Positions 34,262-43,373 of a stretch of DNA of 64,000 nt are shown here, in pieces. How positions within the stretch are numbered: position 1 is the stretch's first letter; every line of letters begins with the position of its first letter. Origin of the DNA: UBA830 sp038146925 (GTDB lineage Bacteria; Pseudomonadota; Alphaproteobacteria; MPNO01; UBA830); the NCBI GenBank assembly GCA_038146925.1, contig JAYQSP010000011.1:868001-932000 (forward strand). Reading direction: 5' to 3'. The notes beneath the pieces are model-generated. The model saw only the letters and a program-made list of their open reading frames with translations, was not told where the DNA came from and made no database searches. Position numbers and translations under genes: made by a program.

Positions 34262-36370
34262 ATGTCTAACGCATATTGGATTGTGCTCGCCTGTGGCGTT
34301 CTCGCGATCCTCTACGGTATTTTCGCCAGTCGCTCGGTGCTCTCGTCATCCGGCGGCAATGAAAAAATGCAGGAAATCGCCGGCGCCATCCAGGAAGGCG
34401 CGCAGGCTTATCTGAATCGCCAGTACATGACGATCGGCATGGTCGGCGTCGTTGTAGGCGTTCTGCTTGGCATTTTGCTCGGTATTTATCCGGCGATCGG
34501 GTTCTTTCTCGGCGCGATTCTGTCGGGCGCGGCCGGTTATATCGGCATGCATATTTCGGTCCGCGCCAACGTGCGGACGGCGGATGCTGCCCGCACCGGC
34601 GGACTGCAGCCGGCCCTGACCGTTGCGTTCAAGTCGGGCGCCGTCACCGGCATGCTGGTCGTCGGGCTCGGTCTGCTGGGCGTCGCCGGTTATTACATGG
34701 TTCTGCGAGGCATTTACGATCCCAACGATGCGTCGGGCCTGCGGCACATTCTCGAAGCTCTTGTCGCCCTCGGCTTCGGCGCGTCTCTGATTTCGATCTT
34801 CGCGCGTCTCGGCGGCGGTATCTTCACCAAGGGCGCCGACGTCGGTGCTGACGTGGTTGGCAAGATCGAAGCCGGTATCCCGGAAGACGATCCCCGCAAT
34901 GCCGCGGTGATTGCGGACAACGTGGGCGACAATGTTGGCGACTGTGCCGGCATGGCCGCGGATCTGTTCGAAACCTACGCGGTGACGATCGTGGCGACCA
35001 TGCTGGTCGGCGCCGTGTTCTTCACCGGACCTGCCCAGGAAACGATGCTTCTGCTGCCGCTGATTATCGGCGCCGTCTGCATTATCGGTTCCGTTTTCGG
35101 CACGTTCTTCGTCCGGTTGGGCAGCAGCAACAACGTGATGGGCGCTCTGTACAAGGGCTTTATCGCATCGGCGGTTCTGTCGGCGATCCTGATCGGCGTC
35201 GCGGTTTACCTGGTGTTCGGCAGCTTCTCGGCTACGATCCCGCTTGAAGGCGGATCCATTCAGGCGCGTCACCTGCTGTATTGCGGCATTGTCGGACTGG
35301 TGGTAACCGGCCTGATCATCTGGATCACCGAGTATTACACAGGGACGCAGTACCGCCCGGTCAGAAGTGTCGCAAAGGCGTCCGAGACCGGCCACGCTAC
35401 GAACGTTATTCAGGGGCTGGCGGTTTCCATGGAAGCCACGGCGCTGCCCGTGATCGTGATCGCAGCCGGTATTCTGGCTGCCTACTTCTCGGCGGGGCTC
35501 TACGGCATTGCCATTGCCGCGACCACGATGCTGGCGCTGGCCGGTATGGTCGTGGCTCTGGATGCCTACGGACCTGTCACCGACAATGCCGGCGGTATTG
35601 CCGAGATGTCGGAGCTGCCGGAAGAAGTCCGCAACTACACCGATGCGCTCGATGCCGTCGGTAACACGACCAAGGCCGTGACCAAGGGCTACGCCATTGG
35701 TTCGGCAGCACTCGCGGCACTGGTGCTGTTCGCGGCTTATACCGAAGACATGAAGCACTATGTTCCGGAGATCGCGTCGCAGGTGAAGTTCAGCCTGCAG
35801 GATCCCTATGTGGTCATCGGTCTGTTTATCGGCGGCATGCTGCCTTACCTGTTCGGGTCGCTTTCTATGATGGCGGTAGGCCGATCCGCGGCGGCAGTCG
35901 TGGTTGAGGTCCGGCGGCAGTTCAAGGAAATCCCCGGTATCATGGAGGGGACTGCGCGCCCCGAGTATGGCCGTGCGGTTGACCTGCTGACCAAGGCGGC
36001 GATCAAAGAGATGATCGTCCCGTCGCTGTTGCCGGTGTTGGCACCCATCGTCGTCTACGTCGTCATCAAGTGGATCGGCGGTCCTGCGGCCGCTGTCACG
36101 ACACTAGGGGCCCTGATGCTGGGTACGATCGTCACGGGGCTGTTCGTAGCGCTGTCGATGACGGCCGGCGGCGGTGCCTGGGACAACGCCAAAAAGTACA
36201 TCGAAGACGGCAACCATGGCGGCAAGGGTTCCGACGCCCATGCGGCTTCGGTGACCGGCGATACTGTCGGCGATCCCTACAAGGACACGGCGGGTCCCGC
36301 GGTCAACCCGATGATCAAGATCATCAACATCGTTGCGATCCTGCTGCTGGCTGTCGTCGGCACCGCCTGA
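34262..36370 (+). CDS. hppA: Proton-translocating membrane pyrophosphatase, K+-independent type
   Basis: A 702-residue protein with about 16 membrane helices. The catalytic motif 'DVGADVVGKIEAGIPEDDPRN' and the acidic 'IADNVGDNVGDCAGMAADLFETY' loop bind Mg-PPi; a second loop is 'DNAGGIAEMSELP'. The segment 'GNTTKAVTKGYAIGSAAL' has Lys at the position that separates K+-independent (Lys) from K+-dependent (Ala) enzymes, so it should be a K+-independent H+ pump. It couples pyrophosphate hydrolysis to proton export, saving energy under low ATP. The ATG has AAGGA 8 bases upstream. A classic terminator follows. Confidence 0.96.
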   Translation: MSNAYWIVLACGVLAILYGIFASRSVLSSSGGNEKMQEIAGAIQEGAQAYLNRQYMTIGMVGVVVGVLLGILLGIYPAIGFFLGAILSGAAGYIGMHISVRANVRTADAARTGGLQPALTVAFKSGAVTGMLVVGLGLLGVAGYYMVLRGIYDPNDASGLRHILEALVALGFGASLISIFARLGGGIFTKGADVGADVVGKIEAGIPEDDPRNAAVIADNVGDNVGDCAGMAADLFETYAVTIVATMLVGAVFFTGPAQETMLLLPLIIGAVCIIGSVFGTFFVRLGSSNNVMGALYKGFIASAVLSAILIGVAVYLVFGSFSATIPLEGGSIQARHLLYCGIVGLVVTGLIIWITEYYTGTQYRPVRSVAKASETGHATNVIQGLAVSMEATALPVIVIAAGILAAYFSAGLYGIAIAATTMLALAGMVVALDAYGPVTDNAGGIAEMSELPEEVRNYTDALDAVGNTTKAVTKGYAIGSAALAALVLFAAYTEDMKHYVPEIASQVKFSLQDPYVVIGLFIGGMLPYLFGSLSMMAVGRSAAAVVVEVRRQFKEIPGIMEGTARPEYGRAVDLLTKAAIKEMIVPSLLPVLAPIVVYVVIKWIGGPAAAVTTLGALMLGTIVTGLFVALSMTAGGGAWDNAKKYIEDGNHGGKGSDAHAASVTGDTVGDPYKDTAGPAVNPMIKIINIVAILLLAVVGTA

Positions 36371-36390
36371 TCGTCAAACAAAGACCAAGA

Positions 36391-36418
36391 AAAAAGCCCC
36401 GGTTCGCCGGGGCTTTTT
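36391..36418. terminator. Intrinsic terminator between hppA and bamE
   Basis: A 12-base-pair stem AAAAAGCCCCGG (36391-36402) / CCGGGGCTTTTT (36407-36418) with a TTCG tetraloop and a T7 tail, 20 bases after the hppA stop. The A-run makes it bidirectional, serving convergent bamE (ends 36460). Confidence 0.96.
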
Positions 36419-36459
36419 TTGTACCCGCCTGTATCGGTCGGGGACATCCGGGTTGACGG

Positions 36460-36954
36460 TCAGAGACCCGCGCTTCCGTCATCGGCAGGCGCGCCGCCAA
36501 ACCGACCCACATTGCCCAGAAGCTGTTCCAGTATCGTCAGCTCTTTGCCCTTGGACGGCGTTTTCCGATCCACGACCTGAACATCGCGACCATCTTCTTT
36601 ATCGAGTCTCTCTACCTGTTGAACGATCCCCTTATCGTCGAAGCGGATGACCAGCACCTTTCTTTCGAGCACTTCTGCTTTCATGAACGCGAATTTGCTG
36701 GTCCGCGTACCGACATAGTACCAGGCTTCCTGATCGAAAGTGGCGCGCGCCGACGGCGTGCCCAGCATTTCCGATATCTGCGCGCGATTGCTTTTTCCGA
36801 TGCGGATGCTCTCTACGATTTCCTGGTCCGGTATATTCCCGTGACTGTCGAGCCTCGAGGAGCAGGCCGAAACCGCGACGGTCAGCACGACCGCGCCTGT
36901 CACGCATTTCGCCGCGAGAGCAGAGATTCGTATGTTTTTTTTCGTGCGGTTCAT
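36460..36954 (-). CDS. bamE: Outer-membrane assembly lipoprotein BamE (SmpA/OmlA)
   Basis: A 164-residue lipoprotein. The signal peptide ends in a lipobox 'VAVSAC', so the mature chain begins at the lipidated Cys. The BamE fold shows in 'DQEIVESIRIGKSNRAQISEMLGTPSARATFDQEAWYYVG' (in parts) and 'VLVIRFDDKGIVQQVERLD'. It belongs to the BAM complex that inserts beta-barrels in the outer membrane. Divergent from the bc1-chaperone gene, with a 131-base shared promoter region; this pairing is conserved in alphaproteobacteria. Confidence 0.93.
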   Translation of the reverse strand: MNRTKKNIRISALAAKCVTGAVVLTVAVSACSSRLDSHGNIPDQEIVESIRIGKSNRAQISEMLGTPSARATFDQEAWYYVGTRTSKFAFMKAEVLERKVLVIRFDDKGIVQQVERLDKEDGRDVQVVDRKTPSKGKELTILEQLLGNVGRFGGAPADDGSAGL

Positions 36955-37085
36955 TTGACCGGTATTATCCTAGTGACTACGTATGATCACGGCGTCTTCG
37001 AACAATATAGTTCATGTTGCGGGCGCTTTAAACAGCGGGAACGGACAGCGTTGCGCTGCGTGGCCGCGCCAACGGGGCGAGAGCT

Positions 37086-37613
37086 TTGATAACCTTGTTC
37101 AAGAAAGACCGCCGGTTTGATTCCGCGGAAGCGATCTATCGAAAAATCGTCGAGCAGGCGCGTAAGCCGGTTTTCTACGCCGATCTCGATGTTCCAGACA
37201 CCGTCGATGGTCGCTTCGAGCTGGTCGCCCTGCATGCCTTTCTGGCACTCCGCCGCCTGAAACCCGGTGCGGGGGAGAAAGGCGATATCGGTCAGGCGCT
37301 CTTCGATGTCATGTTCGAGGATATGGACCTGAGCCTCCGCGAGATGGGCGCGGGGGATATGGGTGTCGGCAAACGTGTCAAGGCGATGGTCCAGGCGTTT
37401 TATGGACGTGTGGCATCCTACGAAGCAGGCCTGTCGGCGGAAGATGGGCTGCTCGAAGATGCGTTGGCGCGGAACGTATACGGGACGACGACTCCGGCAT
37501 CCGCCTCTGTATCTACCCTCGCGGCTTATGTCAGAAACCAGGATGCCTGTCTGGCGGAAACGGACATGGCGGCGATGCAATCCGGTGAATTCCAGTTCGG
37601 TCCCGTCACATGA
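37086..37613 (+). CDS. Ubiquinol-cytochrome c chaperone (CBP3-like)
   Basis: A 175-residue protein matching the ubiquinol-cytochrome c chaperone domain: 'FYADLDVPDTVDGRFELVALHAFLALRRL', 'ALFDVMFEDMDLSLREMGAGDMGVGKRVKAM' and 'FYGRVASYEAGL' (given in parts). Homologues such as CBP3 assist folding of cytochrome b in complex III. The start is TTG 37086 (or TTG 37095); a GGCGAGAG purine stretch lies just upstream. Its stop overlaps the DUF177 start by four bases. Confidence 0.9.
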   Translation: MITLFKKDRRFDSAEAIYRKIVEQARKPVFYADLDVPDTVDGRFELVALHAFLALRRLKPGAGEKGDIGQALFDVMFEDMDLSLREMGAGDMGVGKRVKAMVQAFYGRVASYEAGLSAEDGLLEDALARNVYGTTTPASASVSTLAAYVRNQDACLAETDMAAMQSGEFQFGPVT

Positions 37614-38167
37614 ACATATCGGCGGTCATGCAACCCGAGTTCAGCAGGGTTTTCGACCTGGAGGAACTGGACGAGTCCCCTCGCCAGATCGATCTGACGG
37701 CGGACGAAGAAGAATGTACTTTGCTTGCCCAGCGTTTCGATCAGAAGTCGATCGGGCGGCTGTCGGCCAATCTGGTGCTGATCTGGCTCGAACCAGGCAA
37801 AGTGTTATCCGTATCCGGGAAATTCAGTGCCGATGTCGTGCAGACCTGCGTGCTGTCGCTGGAGCCGGTTGACGCCAGTCTTGATGAGGAAATCAATCTC
37901 GTTCTTTCCCGGGACTTGGAGGAGACCGCAGATATCGTCGATCCCGAGGATGCGGAACCGCTCGAAGGCGATGCCATAGATCTCGGCGAACTGGTGGCTG
38001 AGGAACTGTCCCTTGCACTCGATCCGTATCCAAGGCGGCCGGATATAGACCCCGGCGCGATCGATTTAGGCCCCGGCGCATCTCTGTTAACCGAGGAAGA
38101 GGCCGAAAAGGGGGGCAAAAGGGCCAATCCGTTCGAGGTTTTGGCTAAATTGAAGCCCAAACCCTAG
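37610..38167 (+). CDS. DUF177 (YceD-like) protein
   Basis: A 185-residue acidic protein of the YceD/DUF177 family, always found just before rpmF. The central 'GKFSADVVQTCVLSLEPVDASLDEEINLVLS' segment (in parts) is the family core; only one of the usual paired cysteines (in 'VVQTC') is retained. The C-terminal part is rich in Asp and Glu and ends 'NPFEVLAKLKPKP'. Family members in bacteria and plants affect 23S rRNA accumulation. It is translationally coupled to the chaperone gene and lies 91 bases before rpmF. Confidence 0.92.
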   Translation: MNISAVMQPEFSRVFDLEELDESPRQIDLTADEEECTLLAQRFDQKSIGRLSANLVLIWLEPGKVLSVSGKFSADVVQTCVLSLEPVDASLDEEINLVLSRDLEETADIVDPEDAEPLEGDAIDLGELVAEELSLALDPYPRRPDIDPGAIDLGPGASLLTEEEAEKGGKRANPFEVLAKLKPKP

Positions 38168-38258
38168 GATTTGCGGAAAGTTCAGGTTGCCCCCGGCGTC
38201 AGGATCGAATATCAATCGCCACCCAGAGGGTTTCCCCAATTATTGAGATAGCACGGTT

Positions 38259-38441
38259 ATGGCTGTTCCGAAGAATAAAGTATCAAAATCCAAGCGTAAC
38301 ATGCGTCGCGCGCATGATTCACTATCGGCGAATCCCAACGCTGAATGTCCGAATTGCGGCGAACTGAAGCGGCCGCATCACGTATGCGCGTCCTGCGGAT
38401 ACTACGACGGCCGCGAAGTCGTGGAGACATCCGGCGCCTGA
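38259..38441 (+). CDS. rpmF: 50S ribosomal protein L32
   Basis: A 60-residue ribosomal protein starting MAVPKNKVSKSKRNMRRAHD, the invariant L32 opening. Four cysteines, 'CPNCGELKRPHHVCASCG', form the zinc-binding type. It is followed 31 bases later by plsX. The rpmF-plsX-fabH order is conserved and links ribosome and fatty-acid synthesis. Confidence 0.98.
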   Translation: MAVPKNKVSKSKRNMRRAHDSLSANPNAECPNCGELKRPHHVCASCGYYDGREVVETSGA

Positions 38442-38472
38442 TCCAGGTTCACTGCAACGATAGGAACCCTAA

Positions 38473-39522
38473 GTGAGCGCGTCACTCACGATCGCTCTTG
38501 ATGCCATGGGGGGCGACAACGCCCCCGCGATCGTCGTCAAAGGCGCGGATTTCGCACGTCGTCGTTTCCCCGATATACGCTTTCATATGTTCGGCGACGA
38601 AAAACGGATTCTGCCGTTGATGAAACGGCGAAAACGTCTCAGCGAAATCACCCAGATCACGCATACGGACAATGTCATCAGCAACGAGATGAAAGTCTCC
38701 GTGGCGCTGCGTAAAGGGCGTCAGTCCAGTATGCAGCTTGCGATCAATGCCGTCCGCGATGGCGAGGCCGCAGGCGTTGTTTCGGCGGGCAATACCGGGG
38801 CGCTGATGGCGATGGCCAAGCTCGCACTGCGGACATTGCCCGGAATCGACCGTCCGGCGATCGCGGCCATTTTCCCCACGATGCGGGGCGAGAGCGTGAT
38901 GCTCGATCTCGGCGCGAATGTGGAATGTGCCGCCGAGAATCTCGTGCAGTTCGCAATTATGGGGGATGTCTTCGCGCGCACGGTTCTGGGAACGGTGGAG
39001 CCTTCCTGCGGATTGCTCAATGTCGGATCCGAGGAAATGAAGGGGCACGCGGAAATCCAGCAGGCGTCCGCCTATCTCAAAGACATGTCGGACACGATCA
39101 ACTTCTACGGTTTCGTAGAAGGGGATGATATTGCGGCGGGCACGACCGATGTAATCGTCTCCGATGGTTTCACGGGCAACATCGCGCTTAAGACGACCGA
39201 GGGGACGGCGCGGCTCATAAAGGAGTTTCTCGGCGATGCGTTTCGAAGTTCCATGTCGTCGCGTCTCGGCTATGTTTTTGCCCGGCGTGGTTTGCGCAAG
39301 ATGCGGGACCGAATCGATCCGCGCCGTTACAATGGAGCCATGTTTTTGGGCCTGACAGGAATTGCCGTGAAAAGCCACGGCGGCACCGATGCGTTCGGAT
39401 TTGCGAATGCGATCGGCGTTGCGGTCGATATGGCGGCGAACGGATTCAACGAAAAAATCACCGATGGCCTTAAAAAATTCGGGGCGGTGGAGCCGGAGAC
39501 CCGGGAAGCGGCGGCTTCCTGA
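38473..39522 (+). CDS. plsX: Phosphate acyltransferase PlsX
   Basis: A 349-residue PlsX that makes acyl-phosphate from acyl-ACP for phospholipid synthesis. 'TIALDAMGGDNAPAIVVKGADFA', 'SVALRKGRQSSM', 'GVVSAGNTGALMAMAKL' and 'DVIVSDGFTGNIALKTTEG' are diagnostic. It starts at GTG 38473. The stop overlaps the fabH ATG by one base (TGATG). Length is normal. Confidence 0.97.
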   Translation: MSASLTIALDAMGGDNAPAIVVKGADFARRRFPDIRFHMFGDEKRILPLMKRRKRLSEITQITHTDNVISNEMKVSVALRKGRQSSMQLAINAVRDGEAAGVVSAGNTGALMAMAKLALRTLPGIDRPAIAAIFPTMRGESVMLDLGANVECAAENLVQFAIMGDVFARTVLGTVEPSCGLLNVGSEEMKGHAEIQQASAYLKDMSDTINFYGFVEGDDIAAGTTDVIVSDGFTGNIALKTTEGTARLIKEFLGDAFRSSMSSRLGYVFARRGLRKMRDRIDPRRYNGAMFLGLTGIAVKSHGGTDAFGFANAIGVAVDMAANGFNEKITDGLKKFGAVEPETREAAAS

Positions 39523-40496
39523 TGGTACGGCGTTCCGTTGTCGCCGGATGCGGCGCATATCTGCCCGAACGTATCGTCACGAACGAGGAACTCGCCAAGC
39601 GCGTCGATACGTCCGACGAGTGGATCGTTCAGCGAACCGGTATCAAGACGCGGCACATTGCCGCCGACAATCAGAAGACATCCGATCTGGCCCTGGCAGC
39701 GTCGCAACAAGCGCTTGATCATGCCGGCATCGGCGCGTCGGATATCGATCTCGTTGTGCTGGCCACTGCAACGCCCGACCACACGTTTCCGTCTACAGCG
39801 ACGGCGGTGCAGGCGGCGCTGGGGATGACCCGCGGCGCCGCCTTTGACCTTCAGGCAGTGTGCTCCGGCTTCGTATACGCGATGAATGTTGCCGACAATT
39901 TCATACGCCTCGGCCAGGCGGACAACGTGCTGGTCATCGGCGCCGAGACGTTTTCCCGAATTCTCGACTGGGAAGACCGTACCACCTGCGTACTGTTCGG
40001 CGACGGGGCGGGGGCTGTCGTCCTGCGGGCGGAGGATGCGTCCGGCGAAAGCAGCGACCGGGGCGTTCTGGCCAACTGTCTCCATTCCGACGGTCGTCAT
40101 CATGACCTTCTCTATGTCGACGGCGGACCGTCTGCGACGCAGACCGTCGGTCATCTTCGCATGGAAGGGCCGGAAGTTTTCAAACACGCGGTAAAAAACC
40201 TGTCCAGTGTGATCGGTGAGGCGCTTGAACTTGCAGGCCTTCAATCCGACGACGTGGACTGGCTGGTCCCGCACCAGGCCAACAAGCGGATTATCTCATC
40301 GACGGCGCGAAAACTTCGGGTAGGGGAGGAGAAAATCGTCATGACTGTGGATCGTCATGCGAACACATCCGCCGCCTCCATTCCGCTGGCTTTGAACGAC
40401 GCCGTTCGCGACGGGCGTATCACCGCCGGCGACGTATTGGTCCTCGAAGCCATGGGGGGCGGTTTTACCTGGGGTGCCAGCGTCGTCCGCTGGTAG
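39522..40496 (+). CDS. fabH: 3-oxoacyl-ACP synthase III (FabH)
   Basis: A 324-residue thiolase-fold enzyme starting fatty-acid elongation with acetyl-CoA. The catalytic triad is visible: C114 in 'AVCSGF', His in 'VPHQANKRI' and Asn in 'DRHANTSAASIP'. The N-terminal 'GCGAYLPERIVTNEELAKRVDTSDEWI' (in parts) is typical. It overlaps plsX. A small bulged hairpin (40505-40526) follows the stop but has no T tail. Confidence 0.97.
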   Translation: MVRRSVVAGCGAYLPERIVTNEELAKRVDTSDEWIVQRTGIKTRHIAADNQKTSDLALAASQQALDHAGIGASDIDLVVLATATPDHTFPSTATAVQAALGMTRGAAFDLQAVCSGFVYAMNVADNFIRLGQADNVLVIGAETFSRILDWEDRTTCVLFGDGAGAVVLRAEDASGESSDRGVLANCLHSDGRHHDLLYVDGGPSATQTVGHLRMEGPEVFKHAVKNLSSVIGEALELAGLQSDDVDWLVPHQANKRIISSTARKLRVGEEKIVMTVDRHANTSAASIPLALNDAVRDGRITAGDVLVLEAMGGGFTWGASVVRW

Positions 40497-40600
40497 AAAC
40501 CTCCGTTATTCTCCGGCGGAAATAACCTCTATCCCTTTGATATTGACTGCCTTCTTAGCAACGGCTACCGTCTGCAACTGGGACATAAAGGGGGCATGCC

Positions 40601-41032
40601 ATGGCCGAAAACACGGTCACACGAGCGGACCTTAGCGAAGCTGTTTATCAGGAAGTGGGGTTGTCGCGGAACGAGTCTGCCGACCTCGTCGAATCCGTTC
40701 TTTCGGAAATTGCGGATACCCTGACGAGAGGCGAAACGGTCAAAATTTCTTCCTTCGGCAGTTTCTCGGTTCGTCAGAAAGGCCAGCGCATCGGTCGCAA
40801 TCCGAAGACCGGCGAAGAAGTACCGATTTTGCCGCGGAAGGTTCTGGTTTTCAGGGCGTCAAACGTTCTGAAGAGCATGATCAACAACGGTGCGGGCGGC
40901 GACGAAGACGACAGCGACGGAATGGTTGCCGATGGCGGCGCGTCCGCCCCTCAATCGCAGCGACAGCCTGCGTCCGAGAGCCCCGCGACCACCTTCGGGG
41001 CGGGGTCTCCGTTTAATCGACCCGGAAACTGA
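40601..41032 (+). CDS. ihfA: Integration host factor alpha subunit with an extended C-terminus
   Basis: Residues 1-97 are a normal IHF-alpha/HU fold: 'VTRADLSEAVYQEVGLSRNES', 'VKISSFGSFSVRQKGQRIGRNPKTGEEVPI' (DNA-wrapping arm) and 'VLVFRASNVLKSMIN'. IHF bends DNA by wedging a proline in that arm. The total of 143 residues is longer than the usual 95-110: the last 43 residues are Gly/Asp/Ser/Pro-rich and look disordered. It lies 104 bases after fabH and 3 bases before the MerR gene, a conserved alphaproteobacterial order. Confidence 0.95.
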   Translation: MAENTVTRADLSEAVYQEVGLSRNESADLVESVLSEIADTLTRGETVKISSFGSFSVRQKGQRIGRNPKTGEEVPILPRKVLVFRASNVLKSMINNGAGGDEDDSDGMVADGGASAPQSQRQPASESPATTFGAGSPFNRPGN

Positions 41033-41035
41033 TAG

Positions 41036-41527
41036 ATGGCGGACGGTGACGGCCACGAAGGCGAAGGGCGCCGGCCGGGAAAATCCGCGGCTGCGTTCCG
41101 AACGATCAGCGAAGTCGCGACGGAGCTAGATATACCGGCCCACGTGCTGCGTTTCTGGGAAAGCAAATTCGCACAGGTCAAACCGCTGAAACGCGGCGGC
41201 GGGCGACGCTACTACAGGCCCGAAGACATCGAATTGCTGCGCGGTATTCGCGATCTTCTGTATACTGACGGATATACGATTAAGGGAGTACAGAAGCAGC
41301 TTCGTGAAGGCGGCGTCAAGGCCGTGGTAACCGGCGTGGGGAAGCCGTCTGCCGGGGCGGCGTTGGAAAAGAACACGGCGCCCGTGGCACAGCCGGCCCC
41401 GGCGCAGCCTGGAGAGATAGCGACGGATTCGCCTGCGTTTGACGGTGCGAAGCGGGCGGAATTGGCTTCCGTGCTTGCGGAGCTCGAAAATCTCCGGGAT
41501 ATGCTGAAAAACGCGTCGGCCAGATAG
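41036..41527 (+). CDS. MerR-family transcriptional regulator
   Basis: A 163-residue regulator with an N-terminal MerR winged helix: 'TISEVATELDIPAHVLRFWESKF' and 'KRGGGRRYYRPEDIELLRGIRDLLY', then a low-complexity Ala/Pro linker and a short C-terminal helix ('ELASVLAELENLRDMLKN'). It lacks the cysteines of metal-sensing MerR proteins. It is the standard MerR gene after ihfA in alphaproteobacteria. ATG 41036 lies three bases after the ihfA stop. Its targets are not known. Confidence 0.9.
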   Translation: MADGDGHEGEGRRPGKSAAAFRTISEVATELDIPAHVLRFWESKFAQVKPLKRGGGRRYYRPEDIELLRGIRDLLYTDGYTIKGVQKQLREGGVKAVVTGVGKPSAGAALEKNTAPVAQPAPAQPGEIATDSPAFDGAKRAELASVLAELENLRDMLKNASAR

Positions 41528-41582
41528 AATAGATGCTTGAGTTACCGGCCGTGGCTGCGTAGTTTGCCGCAACTGCAAATGT

Positions 41583-41659
<77 letters not shown>

Positions 41660-41718
41660 TTTGCCGGTATGACGGGGCGCCCCGGTCGGGCTGCCCGTTA
41701 CATTTTGCCCCTGAAAAA

Positions 41719-43221
41719 TCAGGGTGATCCACGTTTTATCGTCAGCATCAGCAACATCGGTATCGGGAGCAGGGCGCCCATCGCGTAGAGCACGAACGAA
41801 TTCAGATACCCGATCATACCGGCCTGTATGGAGATTGCACTGGCCAGCTCCGCGAGTCCCGACAGACTGTTTATGTCGATTTCCACGGCGATATCCGGAC
41901 GGTTGAGCGTTTCGCTGTAGGGTGAAGCGATTTCCGACAATTCGGAATAGTTCACTTTCGTCGTGCGCACGATGACCATCACGTTCAGTGCGATGAAAAT
42001 GCTGCTACCGTAGTTGCGGATCAGGTGGAAAAACGCAGATCCGTCCGGGACAAGTTTCGGGGAGAGCGTCGAGAACGCCACGACTGACAAAGGCACCCAC
42101 ATCAACCCGCAGCCCACCCCCTGGACGATGCCGACCCAGCAAACCTGCCAGAGGGTGACGTTGGTATCGAACAACGCCGACAGGGCACCCGACAGCCCGA
42201 TAGCGAGCAGGCCGATCACAAGCCCTATCCTGGGATCCAGGGCCGACATCCTGCCGGCGATGAAAAAAGCAGCGATCATCCCCACGCTGCGCATCGCCAG
42301 AATGAAGCCGATATCGGAATCCGGGTAACCGGCCAGGTTCTGCAGCATGGACGGCAGCAACACCGTCGGCGTCACGTTCAGCATGCCGTACACGAACACC
42401 AGAAACAGGCCGATCGCATAGTTGCGGTCAGTGAACAGCCGGGGGTTGATGAACGGCTGTTGGTGAAAGACGGAATGCACCACGAAGAAATAGAGACTGA
42501 GGATGAGCACGATCGCGAACAACAGCATCGTGTCGCTCTCGAACCAGTCCAGCCGCTCGCCGCGGTCGAGCATGAGCTGCAGACACGTCACGGCGATCGA
42601 CAATGCGATGAAACCGGTCCAGTCCAGTCTGAATTTTTCGGGCTTTATGGTGTCGCGGATAAAGACCAGGACGCTTATCAGGGCCAGCACGCATATCGGC
42701 ATCAGCAGGTAGAAGATCCAGCGCCAGTTGTATTCTTCCGCCATATAGCCGCCGAGTGCCGGCGCCAGCCCCGGGCCGATCACGACGGCCATGCCGTATA
42801 TGCTCATGGCGAAGGCGCGCTGGTCGGGCTCTCGGTAGGTGTTGAGGATGATGGACTGGGAAATCGGGACAAGCGGCGCGCCGAACGCGCCCTGACCGAT
42901 CCGGTATACAAGCAACGGTTCCAGCGTCGTCGCCGTGGCGCATAGATAGGTCGATACCGTGAAACCGACGACGCACCAGGCAAGCACCTGCCGCTGTCCC
43001 CATCTCGCGACCATCCAGCCGCTCAACGGCGTGGCGATGGCCGTGGCGACGAGGTTCAGAGTCACCACCCATGAAATCTGGTCAGGTGTTGCCGACAACG
43101 CCCCCTGCAGTTGAGGAAGGGCGACGTTTACAATGGTAAGCGTGGACACGTAGAGCGCCGTGACAAGCGACATGGCCATCAGCACGACGACGCGGGGGTA
43201 CTCGCGATGTTCCAAGCCCAA
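41719..43221 (-). CDS. DHA2-family multidrug efflux MFS permease (EmrB/QacA type)
   Basis: A 500-residue membrane protein with about 14 helices. Motifs of the DHA2 drug/proton antiporters are 'LTIVNVALPQLQGALSATPDQISWVVT' (in parts), 'PLSGWMVARWGQRQVLAW' (motif A) and 'GPGLAPALGGYMAEEYNWRWIFY' (motif C). The protein is intact. No membrane-fusion partner (EmrA) is adjacent. It is divergent from the LLM oxygenase gene with a 152-base shared region, so the two may be co-regulated. Confidence 0.9.
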   Translation of the reverse strand: MGLEHREYPRVVVLMAMSLVTALYVSTLTIVNVALPQLQGALSATPDQISWVVTLNLVATAIATPLSGWMVARWGQRQVLAWCVVGFTVSTYLCATATTLEPLLVYRIGQGAFGAPLVPISQSIILNTYREPDQRAFAMSIYGMAVVIGPGLAPALGGYMAEEYNWRWIFYLLMPICVLALISVLVFIRDTIKPEKFRLDWTGFIALSIAVTCLQLMLDRGERLDWFESDTMLLFAIVLILSLYFFVVHSVFHQQPFINPRLFTDRNYAIGLFLVFVYGMLNVTPTVLLPSMLQNLAGYPDSDIGFILAMRSVGMIAAFFIAGRMSALDPRIGLVIGLLAIGLSGALSALFDTNVTLWQVCWVGIVQGVGCGLMWVPLSVVAFSTLSPKLVPDGSAFFHLIRNYGSSIFIALNVMVIVRTTKVNYSELSEIASPYSETLNRPDIAVEIDINSLSGLAELASAISIQAGMIGYLNSFVLYAMGALLPIPMLLMLTIKRGSP

Positions 43222-43373
43222 TTCCGTCCCTGTCGATGTCGGCCTTGTCCGAAGAAAATTGCCGGGAAGAATCTTCCCTGCTCGATCGTATCAACAACGC
43301 TGGTGCATGGCGAACCGCAGCGCGTCGCGATACAGTCGGACTTACCGTATGACCAAGCACGACGGATATAAAG

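Noticed and set aside
34346..35758. 470-codon minus-strand frame within hppA
   Set aside because: hppA is intact and highly conserved; the antisense product has no recognisable domain.
41671..41697. Terminator after tRNA-Pro formed by CGGGGCGCCCCG and CGGG-CTG-CCCG
   Set aside because: The first is a palindrome without a loop and the second a 4-base stem; neither has a proper T-run.
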